In this document: in pieces, positions 18,060-27,543 of the stretch
Numbering within the stretch: position 1 is the first letter of the stretch
How the letters are laid out: each line of letters starts with the position of its first letter
Source of the DNA: Cellvibrio sp. OA-2007
Lineage (GTDB): Bacteria; Pseudomonadota; Gammaproteobacteria; Pseudomonadales; Cellvibrionaceae
DNA length: 64,000 bases
Assembly: GCF_000953825.1 (NCBI RefSeq)
Contig: NZ_BBUL01000092.1
Span: 62,001-126,000, forward strand
Reading direction: 5' to 3'
Made by a program: the position numbers and the translations under genes
The notes under the pieces: model-generated
What the model was told of the DNA's origin: nothing
Databases searched by the model: none
Seen by the model: the letters and a program-made list of their open reading frames with translations, nothing else

Positions 18060-19235
18060 TTAAATCACCCGTACTGCAATAACATGTTCAACACTTGCCA
18101 ATGCTGCAACCACTTCCGCAGACGGCGCCAGCTCAACATCGATAATATTGTAGGCAATCTCACCGCGGCTTTTATTGACCATATCCACCACGTTAACTTT
18201 GTGATCAGCTAATACCGACAGCACATGACCTAATACACCCGATACATTTTCGTTTGAGAAAGTGATGCGCGAACCTATGGCGGGTGAGCGATCCATATGC
18301 ACAGTTGGGAAATTAACGGAATTTTTGATGTTGCCATTCTCCAGATAATCCACCAGCTGGTCGGCCGCCATAATGGCGCAGTTCTCTTCCGCCTCTTCCG
18401 TGCTGGCACCGATATGCGGCATGGCGTAAACATCTTTACGGTTAAGCAGGATTGGCTCGGGGAAATCGCAAATATATTTACCCAAATGACCCGCATCCAA
18501 ACTTTCTACTACGGCGTGTGCATCCACAATCGCTTCACGGGCAAAATTCAGCAGTGTCGCGCCTTTTTTGCACACCTTCAGCGTATCGGCATTAATCAAA
18601 TGCTTGGTTTGCGGAATCGCCGGTACATGCAGGGTGATGTAATCCGAACGCGCCAACAGCGATTGCAAATTCTCCATGCGGCCAACCTGACTTGGTAAGC
18701 GCCATGCCGCTTCAACCGATAAGGCCGGGTCAAACCCAACTACATTCATGCCCAAGGCTAGAGCAGCGTCGGCGATCAAAGAGCCAATTGCACCCAAGCC
18801 CACAATACCCAGGGTTTTACCTTGCAGTTCAAAACCGGCAAAGTTGGATTTTTCTTTCTCCAACAATTTGGACATTTCGTCCGCATCGGTCATGTGGGTC
18901 AAACCATTGACATAGGCCATGCCCGACAGAATGCCGCGTGAACCCAACAACATTCCGGTCAATACTAATTCTTTTACCGCATTGGCATTGGCGCCGGGAG
19001 AGTTAAATACCACTACACCTTTTTTGGTGTATTCCTCAACCGGCACATTGTTGGTGCCCGCACCGGCGCGGGCAACGGCTTTGACTGAGGCAGGTAAAGT
19101 TTCGCCATGCAATTTATGACTGCGCAGAATATAGGCATCGGGCTGGCCGATATCGCTGGCCACTTCGTAGTTTTCACGCGGAAAACGGTTGAGGCCTTTA
19201 ACGGAAATTGCGTTGTAGGTTTTTATTTTAAACAT
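18060..19235 (-). CDS. serA: D-3-phosphoglycerate dehydrogenase
   Basis: This 391-residue enzyme catalyses the first step of serine biosynthesis. It has the NAD-binding Gly-Ile-Val-Gly-Leu-Gly-Ala-Ile-Gly fold, Leu-Leu-Asn-Phe-Ala-Arg-Glu (active-site Arg), Asp-Phe-Pro-Glu-Pro and Met-Pro-His-Ile-Gly-Ala-Ser-Thr (active-site His). A C-terminal ACT domain (about 320-391) probably mediates serine feedback. Two ATGs are adjacent; the second (19235) has better spacing to AGGAG. It follows serC in the same direction, but a terminator hairpin lies between them. Confidence 0.93.
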   Translation of the reverse strand: MFKIKTYNAISVKGLNRFPRENYEVASDIGQPDAYILRSHKLHGETLPASVKAVARAGAGTNNVPVEEYTKKGVVVFNSPGANANAVKELVLTGMLLGSRGILSGMAYVNGLTHMTDADEMSKLLEKEKSNFAGFELQGKTLGIVGLGAIGSLIADAALALGMNVVGFDPALSVEAAWRLPSQVGRMENLQSLLARSDYITLHVPAIPQTKHLINADTLKVCKKGATLLNFAREAIVDAHAVVESLDAGHLGKYICDFPEPILLNRKDVYAMPHIGASTEEAEENCAIMAADQLVDYLENGNIKNSVNFPTVHMDRSPAIGSRITFSNENVSGVLGHVLSVLADHKVNVVDMVNKSRGEIAYNIIDVELAPSAEVVAALASVEHVIAVRVI

Positions 19236-19266
19236 CATCTTGCTCCTCAAAATCTACTAACAAAAA

Positions 19267-19286
19267 GGCCGTGTAAAAACACGGCC
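19267..19286 (-). terminator. Terminator between serC and serA
   Basis: An 8-bp stem (GGCCGTGT with ACACGGCC) and AAAA loop, followed on the minus strand by T5. It may attenuate read-through from serC into serA. Confidence 0.8.
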
Positions 19287-19306
19287 TATCGTTGAATCTA
19301 TCTATA

Positions 19307-20422
19307 TCAAGCAGCCGTAGCTTCGTTGTAAGCCCAGGTCAACCAAGGCAATACCGCTTCCAAATCAGCCGCCTCAACTGTTGCGCCACACCAGATGCGC
19401 AAGCCAGCCGGTGCGTCGCGGTAGGCGCCAATATCGTACGCCACACCTTCTTTATCCAATAATTTGATCATGGCCTTCACTTGATCGGCAGTGGCTTTCA
19501 ACGTGAAGCACACAGACGTGTTGGACAGGGTTTCCGGTGTTTGCGCCAGAAAATCGATCCAATCATTGGCAGCGACAAACTTTTTCAACACTTCCAGATT
19601 TGCGTTAGAGCGAGCGATGGTTTCTTTTACACCGCCGATGGCACGCACCCAATCCAGCGCATCCAAATAATCTGCTACCGCTAACATAGAAGGCGTATTG
19701 ATGGTATCGCCCTTAAAGATACCTTCAACAACTTTGCCGCCGCTGGTCATGCGGAACAGCTTAGGCATAGGCCAGCTTGGTTTGTAAGATTCCAAACGCT
19801 CAACCGCACGTGGACTGAGAATCAACATACCGTGAGCACCTTCACCGCCGAGCACTTTCTGCCAGCTGTAGGTGATTACATCCAACTTCTCCCAGGGCAT
19901 TTCCATCGCAAAAACGGCCGAGGTGGCATCACAAATAGTCAGACCTTTGCGATCATTGGGAATCCAATCGCCATTAGGCACTTTTACGCCTGAGGTGGTG
20001 CCGTTCCAAGTGAAGATAACATCGTTATCAAAGTTCACTTTGGACAAATCAGGCAACAAACCGTAATCCGCCTCATGGGCATTCACGTTCAGCTTCAGCT
20101 CTTTGGTGGCATCACTCAACCAGCCTTTACCAAATGACTCCCACTGCAGGATATCCACACCGCGCTCACCCAGCAGCGACCACATGGCCATTTCTACTGC
20201 ACCGGTATCAGAACCTGGCACTACACCAACACGGTAACCTTCTGGCAGACCGAGCAATTCGGCGGTATCGACACAGGCGCGCTGCAACGCAGCTTTACCT
20301 ATAGTGGAGCGATGTGAACGCCCAAGCGTAGACACATCCAGCTGATCCAAGCTGTAGCCCGGGCGCTTGCTGCAAGGGCCAGACGAGAAATTGGGATTGC
20401 GGGGTTTTACTGCTGGCTTCAT
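19307..20422 (-). CDS. serC: Phosphoserine aminotransferase
   Basis: This 371-residue PLP enzyme converts phosphohydroxypyruvate to phosphoserine. It matches the second, alphaproteobacterial-like type of SerC: the N-terminal [14 protein letters not shown], Gly-Ser-Asp-Thr-Gly-Ala, Cys-Asp-Ala-Thr-Ser-Ala and [10 protein letters not shown] (Lys binds PLP). GAGG precedes the ATG. It stands with serA as a serine biosynthesis unit. A CATAAT about 120 nt upstream is a plausible -10 for its own promoter. Confidence 0.93.
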   Translation of the reverse strand: MKPAVKPRNPNFSSGPCSKRPGYSLDQLDVSTLGRSHRSTIGKAALQRACVDTAELLGLPEGYRVGVVPGSDTGAVEMAMWSLLGERGVDILQWESFGKGWLSDATKELKLNVNAHEADYGLLPDLSKVNFDNDVIFTWNGTTSGVKVPNGDWIPNDRKGLTICDATSAVFAMEMPWEKLDVITYSWQKVLGGEGAHGMLILSPRAVERLESYKPSWPMPKLFRMTSGGKVVEGIFKGDTINTPSMLAVADYLDALDWVRAIGGVKETIARSNANLEVLKKFVAANDWIDFLAQTPETLSNTSVCFTLKATADQVKAMIKLLDKEGVAYDIGAYRDAPAGLRIWCGATVEAADLEAVLPWLTWAYNEATAA

Positions 20423-20612
20423 GGTAATCCTCTAGCTGACAGAAACAGCACATCCGATGAACAAGGCCAATCAGGCGTGCCAAACGAGGCTTACTCTCCG
20501 CTTAACAAAGAGTAAACCCGGAAAATTCGGGGGCGTCGATTATGCCAGCAACACACTAAATAACCTAGCCAGCCAAAGTGGATTTGCCCGTAAAAACACC
20601 GAATTAACAGGC

Positions 20613-20746
20613 AAAAAAAAGCCCTCTGAAACTCAGAGGGCAGAGGGAGACGTCGATGCATCAACCAGACATCGACGGTGAGAGACCATTAATCACTCAA
20701 AACCAAGCTTGTTAACCTACTCAAGCTCAGTCCGTTTCAATCAACT
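20613..20746 (-). ncRNA. Candidate small RNA with own promoter and terminator
   Basis: A strong sigma-70 promoter reads leftward: TTGACA (20776-20781), 17-bp spacer, TACATT (20753-20758), so RNA should start near 20746. About 135 nt later comes a perfect 9-bp terminator stem (20621-20641) followed by eight U. Between them lie stems AGCTTG/CAAGCT (20706-20727) and CGTCGATG/CATCGACG (20651-20677, 11-nt loop). No open frame of useful length exists. The -35 lies inside an operator palindrome shared with the TonB receptor promoter. The same terminator is the first one after sapC, so a 3'-UTR-derived RNA is also possible. serC starts 190 nt past the terminator. Confidence 0.6.
20621..20641 (-). terminator. 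Terminator of the candidate sRNA and of sapC
   Basis: GCCCTCTGA pairs with TCAGAGGGC across a 3-nt loop, followed on the minus strand by T8. The long U-tail is typical of Hfq-bound RNA 3' ends. Confidence 0.85.
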
Positions 20747-20766
20747 GAGACTAATGTAAAACTTAA

Positions 20767-20780
20767 TGACAGCGCTGTCA
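20767..20780 (-). promoter_or_regulatory. LacI-like operator over the sRNA promoter
   Basis: TGACAGCGCTGTCA is a perfect 14-bp palindrome with a central CG, the style of LacI-family sites. It contains five of the six bases of the -35 element of the candidate sRNA promoter. The identical 14-mer occurs at 26672-26685 in the TonB receptor promoter. Confidence 0.7.
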
Positions 20781-20849
20781 AATTAAATTTGGCATATAAG
20801 TTGTAATAGTCGCAACTTCCACTCTTAGCTTACAACCGAGGAGGAATAA

Positions 20850-21569
20850 TTAAGCGCGCTTATTACACATATCAATTAGCTTGCGGATATTTCCAAGCGA
20901 CGCTAAAACCATATAGGCAAAATGCAAATAACCTGTTTTATGCAATTGCCCTACTGCCGAGTCATCCAGCGCAAAAAACTTTTCTTGATTAATAGTGTAG
21001 TAGGCAGATGCTTGATACTTAGCACCATTATTAAATTCAATGTCGAGCACAAATGGCTCAATTAAATCTAACGCTAAAAAAGCAGAAAACATTGCCTTAC
21101 TTTCCGCCAAACCATCGTGAATTGACATCAAGATCCGGCTAATGTTTTCTATGTAGGGACTATTGCCACCGTGCTCCAAAAAAACAGCCTCTCCGTCGTC
21201 ACCATGGCTAATTCTAGGACTATCCATATCAACATGAATTACCGGCGAAGCCCCATCTCCATCTTGCTCGCGCTGAAAACCAATTAAAAAGGGTTCGCGG
21301 GCGATCACTGCAGGAATATAGTTCGCGTGCCAACCTTGTTCATCTAAAAATAAATTTTCATTTTTTTTAAAACCAAAAATAGCTACCGCCTGAAACTCCC
21401 CCGTCTGCGCTTCCTTTTGAAAAAAAATTGGGTAGTCGCGCTGAGCATCTACAAACTCACTGGGGAAAATCAACGCCCCACTAACATCATCGCCATAAGC
21501 TGCAGATTTCTTTGTTATTACCTTTAAATTGCCATGCGCAATGTTATTTAACATTTCATGCTTTGCCAT
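20850..21569 (-). CDS. SapC-family protein
   Basis: This 239-residue protein matches the SapC family: an N-terminal Ser-Ala-Ala-Tyr-Gly-Asp and Phe-Pro-Ser-Glu-Phe, Tyr-Pro-Ile-Phe-Phe-Gln-Lys, Gly-Trp-His-Ala-Asn-Tyr-Ile-Pro-Ala and Pro-Phe-Leu-Ile-Gly-Phe. Despite the name, this family is not a transporter. In xanthomonads, caulobacters and Cellvibrio relatives it is encoded beside carbohydrate TonB receptors and halogenase-like genes, and its function is unknown. It follows the halogenase-like gene by 42 nt and is probably co-transcribed with it. Confidence 0.88.
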   Translation of the reverse strand: MAKHEMLNNIAHGNLKVITKKSAAYGDDVSGALIFPSEFVDAQRDYPIFFQKEAQTGEFQAVAIFGFKKNENLFLDEQGWHANYIPAVIAREPFLIGFQREQDGDGASPVIHVDMDSPRISHGDDGEAVFLEHGGNSPYIENISRILMSIHDGLAESKAMFSAFLALDLIEPFVLDIEFNNGAKYQASAYYTINQEKFFALDDSAVGQLHKTGYLHFAYMVLASLGNIRKLIDMCNKRA

Positions 21570-21611
21570 TAAATCACCTTTTATATTGCCTTATAGCAGC
21601 TTTAGTTGAGC

Positions 21612-23171
21612 TTATATTTTTTGCATGCCGTATTTAAAAATATGATCGATAAGCTCCCGATTTGACGGTAACAAGCTCACATATTTACGCGACTTCTCAA
21701 AATTATCTTTAATTTTTTCCAATCCCAGATTCACATTATCCGATGTCTTTACAACACCGCTAACATTGGATTTAAATCCCATTCCATAGAGCACATATTG
21801 GTAACTTGCCGATGGGAAAATCTCTTCTACTTGAATCAAATCATTAAAATAAGGCGGGCGCTGTGCCCACAACAATAATTGTTGCTGCAATTGTTCGGGC
21901 ATTGCATCAGGGCTACTCATATAGCGCCAATATTCAGTATCGCGGCGTTCAGTCAATACATAATGCAACTTTAAAAATTCAACAATACGCTCCCAGCGAT
22001 ATTGAAAAACACTATTAAAGCGCTTAGCAACTAACGGCATAGTCGCGACAGTCAACGGAAACTCATCGCGAATCATATTGGCCGACAGTTCAACCAGCGC
22101 CAAAGCAGGTGCCTCCAAAGGCTCGATAAAACCGGCAGCCATGCCAATCGCAACACAGTTTTTATACCAAAACTGTTCACGATGCCCAACACGAATAGAG
22201 AATTTACGTGCACTCAGTTTCTCAGCTACATCAACTCCAGCGCTTTTTGCAATATGAGCACGCAACTCTAGTTCAGCCTGCTCATCAGAAATGTACGCGC
22301 TGGAATAGACATAACCGACGCCACGCCGGGAAGAGAGCCCTATATCCCAAGTCCAACCCGCAGATTGAGCAGTTGCCACAGTGGCCGATGCGATAGGACT
22401 CGAACTTTCAGCGTAGGGGACTTGTGTCGCGATCGCTGAATCATTAATTGAATACTTATTCTTATCTATAAAGGGAATACCAAAATGCTGCCCCAGTAGC
22501 AAACAACTAAATCCCGTGCAATCAATAAAAAGATCACCCGCGACAGCACCCATCTCTTTAGTATTAACAGCAGCAATCTCTCCATTTGGTGCAGAAATCA
22601 CATGGGTGACATGATCGACTATATGCTTAACACCTAGACGTGCAGTGCAATGCTTTTGCAATAGCTCTCCAAATTTTCCTGCATCAATATGGTAGCCGTA
22701 ATTTACTGCACCGGCATATTCCGGGGTCGTAAACTGCTTGGGTGAACGGCCACTTTCCGAAACATAGTTTTGCACAGAGACAACATCTGCAAAAGGCAAG
22801 TGCGAGAACTGAGCCTGCCAAGCAGCCACAAGATTACACTCCAGATAACCATTCGGGATAGTGAATGGATGATGGTAGGCATCGCCCTCCAAACCCGTTT
22901 TCCAACCCACAAATTTCGATCCCTGCTTAAAAGATGCAGCGCATTGCGTAACCAGATCTGCCTCTGAGATACCAATTTTTCTCAGCGTTGCACGCATTGA
23001 CGGCCAAGTCCCCTCACCCACACCAATAGTGCTGACTTCAGGTGACTCAACCAACGTAATCTGCATACCCAATGCTAAATTATTTTTATATTCAGCAGCT
23101 AGAATACCCGCCGTAAGCCAGCCAGCAGTTCCGCCTCCAACAATAACTATCTCTTTAATCAGGGCACTCAT
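21612..23171 (-). CDS. Tryptophan-halogenase-like flavoprotein
   Basis: This 519-residue protein has the FAD motif Val-Gly-Gly-Gly-Thr-Ala-Gly-Trp and the Ser-Phe-Lys-Gln-Gly-Ser-Lys-Phe region that holds the catalytic lysine in true halogenases. The diagnostic Trp-x-Trp-x-Ile-Pro appears as Trp-Thr-Trp-Asp-Ile-Gly. Members linked to TonB receptors and SapC are thought to act in carbohydrate or glycoconjugate use; none of a halogenated-metabolite gene cluster is nearby. The ATG at 23171 gives a normal N-terminus, though its ribosome site is weak and a TTG six codons upstream is possible. A terminator separates it from the receptor gene. Confidence 0.85.
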   Translation of the reverse strand: MSALIKEIVIVGGGTAGWLTAGILAAEYKNNLALGMQITLVESPEVSTIGVGEGTWPSMRATLRKIGISEADLVTQCAASFKQGSKFVGWKTGLEGDAYHHPFTIPNGYLECNLVAAWQAQFSHLPFADVVSVQNYVSESGRSPKQFTTPEYAGAVNYGYHIDAGKFGELLQKHCTARLGVKHIVDHVTHVISAPNGEIAAVNTKEMGAVAGDLFIDCTGFSCLLLGQHFGIPFIDKNKYSINDSAIATQVPYAESSSPIASATVATAQSAGWTWDIGLSSRRGVGYVYSSAYISDEQAELELRAHIAKSAGVDVAEKLSARKFSIRVGHREQFWYKNCVAIGMAAGFIEPLEAPALALVELSANMIRDEFPLTVATMPLVAKRFNSVFQYRWERIVEFLKLHYVLTERRDTEYWRYMSSPDAMPEQLQQQLLLWAQRPPYFNDLIQVEEIFPSASYQYVLYGMGFKSNVSGVVKTSDNVNLGLEKIKDNFEKSRKYVSLLPSNRELIDHIFKYGMQKI

Positions 23172-23310
23172 AACCAAACTCAATAACAAGAAGAAAAATC
23201 GGTAGAACTAGCTCAACAGACCTTATGGGCTCCACACAAACAATCAATAACAGTCACAGAAATTGACCAAGAGGTTACCATAAAACACGCTTAGGGCTAA
23301 AAAGTAAAAA

Positions 23311-23328
23311 GCCGCTGAAATCAGCGGC
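23311..23328 (-). terminator. Terminator after the first TonB receptor gene
   Basis: GCCGCTGA pairs with TCAGCGGC across AA, with T5 following on the minus strand. It lies 38 nt past the receptor stop, so the halogenase-sapC pair is either read through or separately expressed. Confidence 0.85.
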
Positions 23329-23365
23329 TTTTTACTCAAGCGAGAAACAAACTATCTAAAAAATA

Positions 23366-26300
23366 TTAGAAAGTATAGCGAACACCTGCGGTATAACGAG
23401 GACTCAACTCTTCCAAGCTATTCATTTGGTTAGTTCCACGACCGTGAGAACGAGAGTTTTCACCTGTTACGTTCAAGCCCTCAAGGGTGAAAGTTACATT
23501 ATCATTGAGGTCATAACTTAGCGACACATCAATCTGTGCATACTCCTCAGTGAAGGATGGCTCATTACCACCTCCCTGGGTACGATTATTCAAGAACTCA
23601 TCGCGCCAATTGTAAGCAACACGAAGTTGAATCCCGTCCTTATCGTAGAAAGCGATTAAGTTGGCCGAGTCACTGAGGCCATTCATCGCAAACTGAGATG
23701 TGTAAGTTAATATATCAAACTCAACATCAGCATCTACCAATGTATAGTTTGCCTGCAAACCTAAGCCAGACTCACCAAACCAATGCTGGACTGCAAACTC
23801 CAAACCATCAATTGTTGCATCTTTATCATTGCCTGGGGTAGTGGTAGCCCATTGCAATAAAGGATCGGTAGAATTTGCATATACTTTAGAGGCTGGAGAA
23901 TTTACATCTTTACCATCGATTCTCAACATTTCTTTGAACTGTTGATCTTCACTCGTTACGTCACCACCCGCTGCACGAATGTTTGCGATTGCCTGAGCAA
24001 AACGCGGACCATTTCTTGCGTCACGCAATCCATACCAATCTGAGGTTACAATTACATCCCCGATAAATCCTGATATATCTTTTACAAAATACCCAGCCGA
24101 AACATAACTATCATCGCTGTAATACCATTCAGCTGAAATATCTATGTTTTTTGATTCCATTGGAAGCAAACCAGGGTTACCGGCTGTTGCTGTTTTCAAA
24201 TAGATACTGCTAATACCAACATCAGATCTCAACTGATTATATGAAGCACGCCCGATAGTTTCGCTATAAGACAAACGAATTTTGAGATCATCTAAAGGAC
24301 TAACATCCAAATCCAAATTAGGAAGAAGGTTGTCATAGCTCCCAGTGCGGCTAAACGGAGCGGCAGCTGTCTTTTCATCTATACGCGACCAATCGTTATC
24401 CGAATCCCATTGCAACTGTGCAGGCTTCTTAACTACCGATGTAGAGGTCACATCAGTTTCTTCATAACGAACACCCGCCAAAATATTTGCAGGCATTCCA
24501 GCAAGATCAAAGCCAGCCTTGAATTGAACGTAAACAGAATTTACATCCTCTTCAATCAAACGATTCACATTGTAATTACCATTGTTTTGATATTTACCAT
24601 TTGGGAACGAGTTGAAATTAGCGGAGGTAATACCTAACGCAGCCTCTTCAGCGGTTGGATTACGCGACCTAGCGTACATCCATTCCATATTTTCAAAAAC
24701 TTTACGAGGATCTACATCAAGACCGTTGGTCAAGAAGCGAGGGCTATTAGTAGATGAACCATAATCAGGGAAAGCATCACCGAAATTACGCGGACTAAAA
24801 TATCCAGGCCAATCAGGACCAAATGCATCCGGATCAATACCACCCCAGTTACCCATAGTAATTCGCGGTGAGGTGCCATCAGATGCACGGCTCAGGTTAG
24901 AGTCTTTGCGAGTATCTATACCAAACTCAATGCCAGAGTCAGTAAAGAATGCAAAGTCACCCAATGAATAAGAGCCAGTTAAGCGCAACTGCTCAATTTC
25001 AGTTCTTTGATTTGCTAAAGCCACTGAACCCATCGCACCACTGACGTCGCCACCATCAATAACACCATTATTGTTACCTTTGTTAGGTAAAGAGTCGTCA
25101 ATATCAATTCCCAACAATGGAAGCTCTTTACTCCAATCTACAAATTCGGTCACAGTAATGTTAGCGTTTAAGCCTGCTTCTGCTTGATATGTCTTACTTG
25201 TGGCGCTGGAGTTGTGATAGTCCAACTCAAATTTCAAATCCTCGGTTGCTTCCCAAGCAAGATTGAAACCGAATGAATTGTTTTCACTGCCAGTAGTGAA
25301 AACCTGATTAGCAAAAGAAACATCTTTACCCGCGGCTGCAGTGTAGGTTTCTTTATAAATTGTTGGTGATTTTACCGGGCCATTATCGAAACCAATGTCA
25401 GTAATATTCGAGATATTAAACCATGCAGATTGCTGTGAACGATCTGCTGCGATATCTATTTCAGAATAGGTATAGTCCAAAGTACCTGTAAGGGTATCAA
25501 CAGGACGGAATTGCAAAGTCAACTGCCCATTTGTACGTTCACGATGAATATCATCTACTGCATAACGAATATCAGTTGGTAGATTATAGAGATCACCAAT
25601 TGCTAAATTATCGCGCACAACTTTGGGGGGAACTGGACGCCCCTCGAACGGACTACCTTTAACGCCTTCTTCGCCACGCTTTGCCAACTGCCAGTTATTT
25701 ACAAAGGCATTCCCGCGGGAACTGTCGCGCTCTTGATAAGATCCAGTAAGTGCAACACCAAAATTACTCTCTTCATTTACCCAGCTGTAAAGACCAGAAA
25801 CTTCTGGCGTGTACTCACTTCCAGCAGTACTACTATTATCGACAGAGGTATCTTTTACTGCTTTTGCGCCAAAGCTGGCACGCGTTTCACCAGCATCCAA
25901 GGGGCGGAGTGTTTTAATATTGACAGTTGCGCCCAAACCACCCGAGGCAATATTAGCCTTACCAGTTTTAAACACATCAACACCATTTATAGCCTCTGAC
26001 GCCAGATTCCCGAAATCAAAAGCACGTGAAGCATTATCACCAGCATTGTTATTACTAACAGCAGGCATAACACGTCCATTCAATGTGATCATATTCAACG
26101 AAGGGTCAATACCACGCACAGTAATCTGCGAGCCTTCGCCGTTCGAACGGTTGATCGATACACCTGTGATACGTTGCAACGATTCAGCAAGGTTTGAATC
26201 AGGCATTTTACCTATATCTTCCGAGCTAATTGAGTCAACCACACCCGCAGAATCTCGCTTAACATCCATCGCACGTGTCAAAGAACCGCGAATACCAGTA

Positions 26301-26422
26301 ACCATTACCTCTTCAACGGTGCCATCTTGGGCGTAGGTCATACCACTGAAACCAGCTGTTACAACTACCGAGGCAATCGCAGTGGTCAGTACTTTTCTCT
26401 TAAAGCTTGTAGTTTTGTACAT
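23366..26422 (-). CDS. TonB-dependent receptor, carbohydrate type
   Basis: This 1018-residue outer-membrane receptor has a signal peptide (cleavage near Thr-Tyr-Ala-Gln, residue 32) and a TonB box-like Glu-Glu-Val-Met-Val-Thr-Gly. The plug domain carries Asp-Ser-Asn-Leu-Ala-Glu-Ser-Leu-Gln-Arg-Ile-Thr-Gly-Val. A long 22-strand-type barrel ends in Tyr-Thr-Ala-Gly-Val-Arg-Tyr-Thr-Phe. The Xanthomonas/Caulobacter-like plug and the halogenase/SapC neighbours indicate oligosaccharide uptake rather than siderophores; the sugar is unknown. AAGGAGAG precedes the ATG. A LacI-like operator covers the promoter. Confidence 0.93.
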   Translation of the reverse strand: MYKTTSFKRKVLTTAIASVVVTAGFSGMTYAQDGTVEEVMVTGIRGSLTRAMDVKRDSAGVVDSISSEDIGKMPDSNLAESLQRITGVSINRSNGEGSQITVRGIDPSLNMITLNGRVMPAVSNNNAGDNASRAFDFGNLASEAINGVDVFKTGKANIASGGLGATVNIKTLRPLDAGETRASFGAKAVKDTSVDNSSTAGSEYTPEVSGLYSWVNEESNFGVALTGSYQERDSSRGNAFVNNWQLAKRGEEGVKGSPFEGRPVPPKVVRDNLAIGDLYNLPTDIRYAVDDIHRERTNGQLTLQFRPVDTLTGTLDYTYSEIDIAADRSQQSAWFNISNITDIGFDNGPVKSPTIYKETYTAAAGKDVSFANQVFTTGSENNSFGFNLAWEATEDLKFELDYHNSSATSKTYQAEAGLNANITVTEFVDWSKELPLLGIDIDDSLPNKGNNNGVIDGGDVSGAMGSVALANQRTEIEQLRLTGSYSLGDFAFFTDSGIEFGIDTRKDSNLSRASDGTSPRITMGNWGGIDPDAFGPDWPGYFSPRNFGDAFPDYGSSTNSPRFLTNGLDVDPRKVFENMEWMYARSRNPTAEEAALGITSANFNSFPNGKYQNNGNYNVNRLIEEDVNSVYVQFKAGFDLAGMPANILAGVRYEETDVTSTSVVKKPAQLQWDSDNDWSRIDEKTAAAPFSRTGSYDNLLPNLDLDVSPLDDLKIRLSYSETIGRASYNQLRSDVGISSIYLKTATAGNPGLLPMESKNIDISAEWYYSDDSYVSAGYFVKDISGFIGDVIVTSDWYGLRDARNGPRFAQAIANIRAAGGDVTSEDQQFKEMLRIDGKDVNSPASKVYANSTDPLLQWATTTPGNDKDATIDGLEFAVQHWFGESGLGLQANYTLVDADVEFDILTYTSQFAMNGLSDSANLIAFYDKDGIQLRVAYNWRDEFLNNRTQGGGNEPSFTEEYAQIDVSLSYDLNDNVTFTLEGLNVTGENSRSHGRGTNQMNSLEELSPRYTAGVRYTF

Positions 26423-26657
26423 GGAGCTCTCCTTTATTATCGACAGGAATTATGTTTTTCCGGTACACGCATGCTTGAACCGCAACCTGAGCAGATCTGA
26501 GTTCAAGCATTTTCACCTTCTGGATGAAGATGAATCTTTTTATTGCTCTACTTATTTTTCTGGTTTTATTGCTAGAGCTTTTTGAATTAAATGATTTATT
26601 CAGTACAACTAAACGAACCACCTCAAGAATCATGAGGCGCCATTCTTGGTGGGCACA

Positions 26658-26686
26658 AAACTACTACTATATGACAGCGCTGTCAA
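26658..26686 (-). promoter_or_regulatory. TonB receptor promoter with LacI-like operator
   Basis: TTGACA (26681-26686), 17-bp spacer and TAGTTT (26658-26663) read toward the receptor gene. The perfect palindrome TGACAGCGCTGTCA (26672-26685) overlaps the -35, so a bound repressor would block transcription. The leader to the ATG is about 230 nt and holds a hairpin near 26612-26650 but no gene. Confidence 0.75.
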
Positions 26687-26785
26687 ACGGAAGGAAGAGG
26701 ATTTGAGTGTAAATTTAAGCTATACGAGCCAGCGACAACTTATAGTCAATATGACTCGAAAATAACCACATATTCGGGGAAAGCG

Positions 26786-27472
26786 CTAGATCTGCCAATT
26801 TATGGGTAATTTGTTACAACGTTGCAGATATTGATTGGCCATGGAAAAATGACCGCAACCAATAAACCCGCGATGAGCCGATAGCGGTGATGGATGAGGA
26901 GCCTTAAGTACCAAATGTTTGTGGGCATCGATAAAGGCAGCCTTCTTCTGGGCATGACTACCCCACAAAAGAAAAACAACACCTTCACACTGATTGTTCA
27001 CTAACTGGATCGCTTTGTCGGTAAAAGTCTCCCACCCCCGCCCCTGATGAGAGCCCGCCTGCGCTTGTTCAACCGTTAAAGTTGCGTTGAGCAGCAAGAC
27101 CCCCTGACCTGCCCAGGATTGCAAACAACCATGAACAGGAATCGTCAAACCGAGATCGCGGTGCAATTCTTTAAACATGTTCTGCAGCGAAGGCGGCGGT
27201 CGAACACCGGGCTGGACAGAAAAGCATAAACCATGAGCTTGATTCGGGCCGTGATAAGGATCTTGCCCAAGGATGACCACCTTGACCTGATCTAGCGGTG
27301 TTGAATTAAAGGCGTTAAAAATATGATTTGAAGCGGGATAAATCACTTTGTTCTGCTGCTTTTCAGCCAGCAAAAAAGCCTTTAACTGTTGCATATACGG
27401 CTGATCAAACTCAGCGGCGAGATGCTCAAGCCAGCTCAGGTGAAGATCGATTTTTTTATCGCGTGCGGCCAT
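26786..27472 (-). CDS. ung: Uracil-DNA glycosylase
   Basis: This 228-residue family 1 enzyme removes uracil from DNA. It carries the water-activating motif Gly-Gln-Asp-Pro-Tyr-His (Asp71), Phe-Ser-Val-Gln-Pro-Gly, Leu-Leu-Asn-Ala-Thr-Leu-Thr-Val and the leucine-loop motif His-Pro-Ser-Pro-Leu-Ser-Ala-His (His193). Length and motifs are complete. It sits alone between the receptor promoter region and the peroxiredoxin terminator. Confidence 0.96.
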   Translation of the reverse strand: MAARDKKIDLHLSWLEHLAAEFDQPYMQQLKAFLLAEKQQNKVIYPASNHIFNAFNSTPLDQVKVVILGQDPYHGPNQAHGLCFSVQPGVRPPPSLQNMFKELHRDLGLTIPVHGCLQSWAGQGVLLLNATLTVEQAQAGSHQGRGWETFTDKAIQLVNNQCEGVVFLLWGSHAQKKAAFIDAHKHLVLKAPHPSPLSAHRGFIGCGHFSMANQYLQRCNKLPINWQI

Positions 27473-27492
27473 TACTATTCGCCCATTAAAAA

Positions 27493-27512
27493 GCCCAGCT
27501 AAAGAGCTGGGC
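27493..27512 (-). terminator. Terminator after the peroxiredoxin gene
   Basis: GCCCAGCT pairs with AGCTGGGC across AAAG, with A/T runs on both sides. It ends the peroxiredoxin transcript before ung. Confidence 0.88.
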
Positions 27513-27543
27513 TTTTTACAAGAATTACTGCGGAAAGTAAAAC

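Noticed and set aside
20613-20746. Transcription attenuator of serC
   Set aside because: The terminator is 190 nt before serC with no leader peptide or clear alternative antiterminator stem; an sRNA or sapC 3' end fits better, though not excluded.
21612-23171. Halogenated natural product gene cluster
   Set aside because: Neighbours are a TonB receptor, SapC and serine genes; no biosynthetic enzymes or flavin reductase are present.
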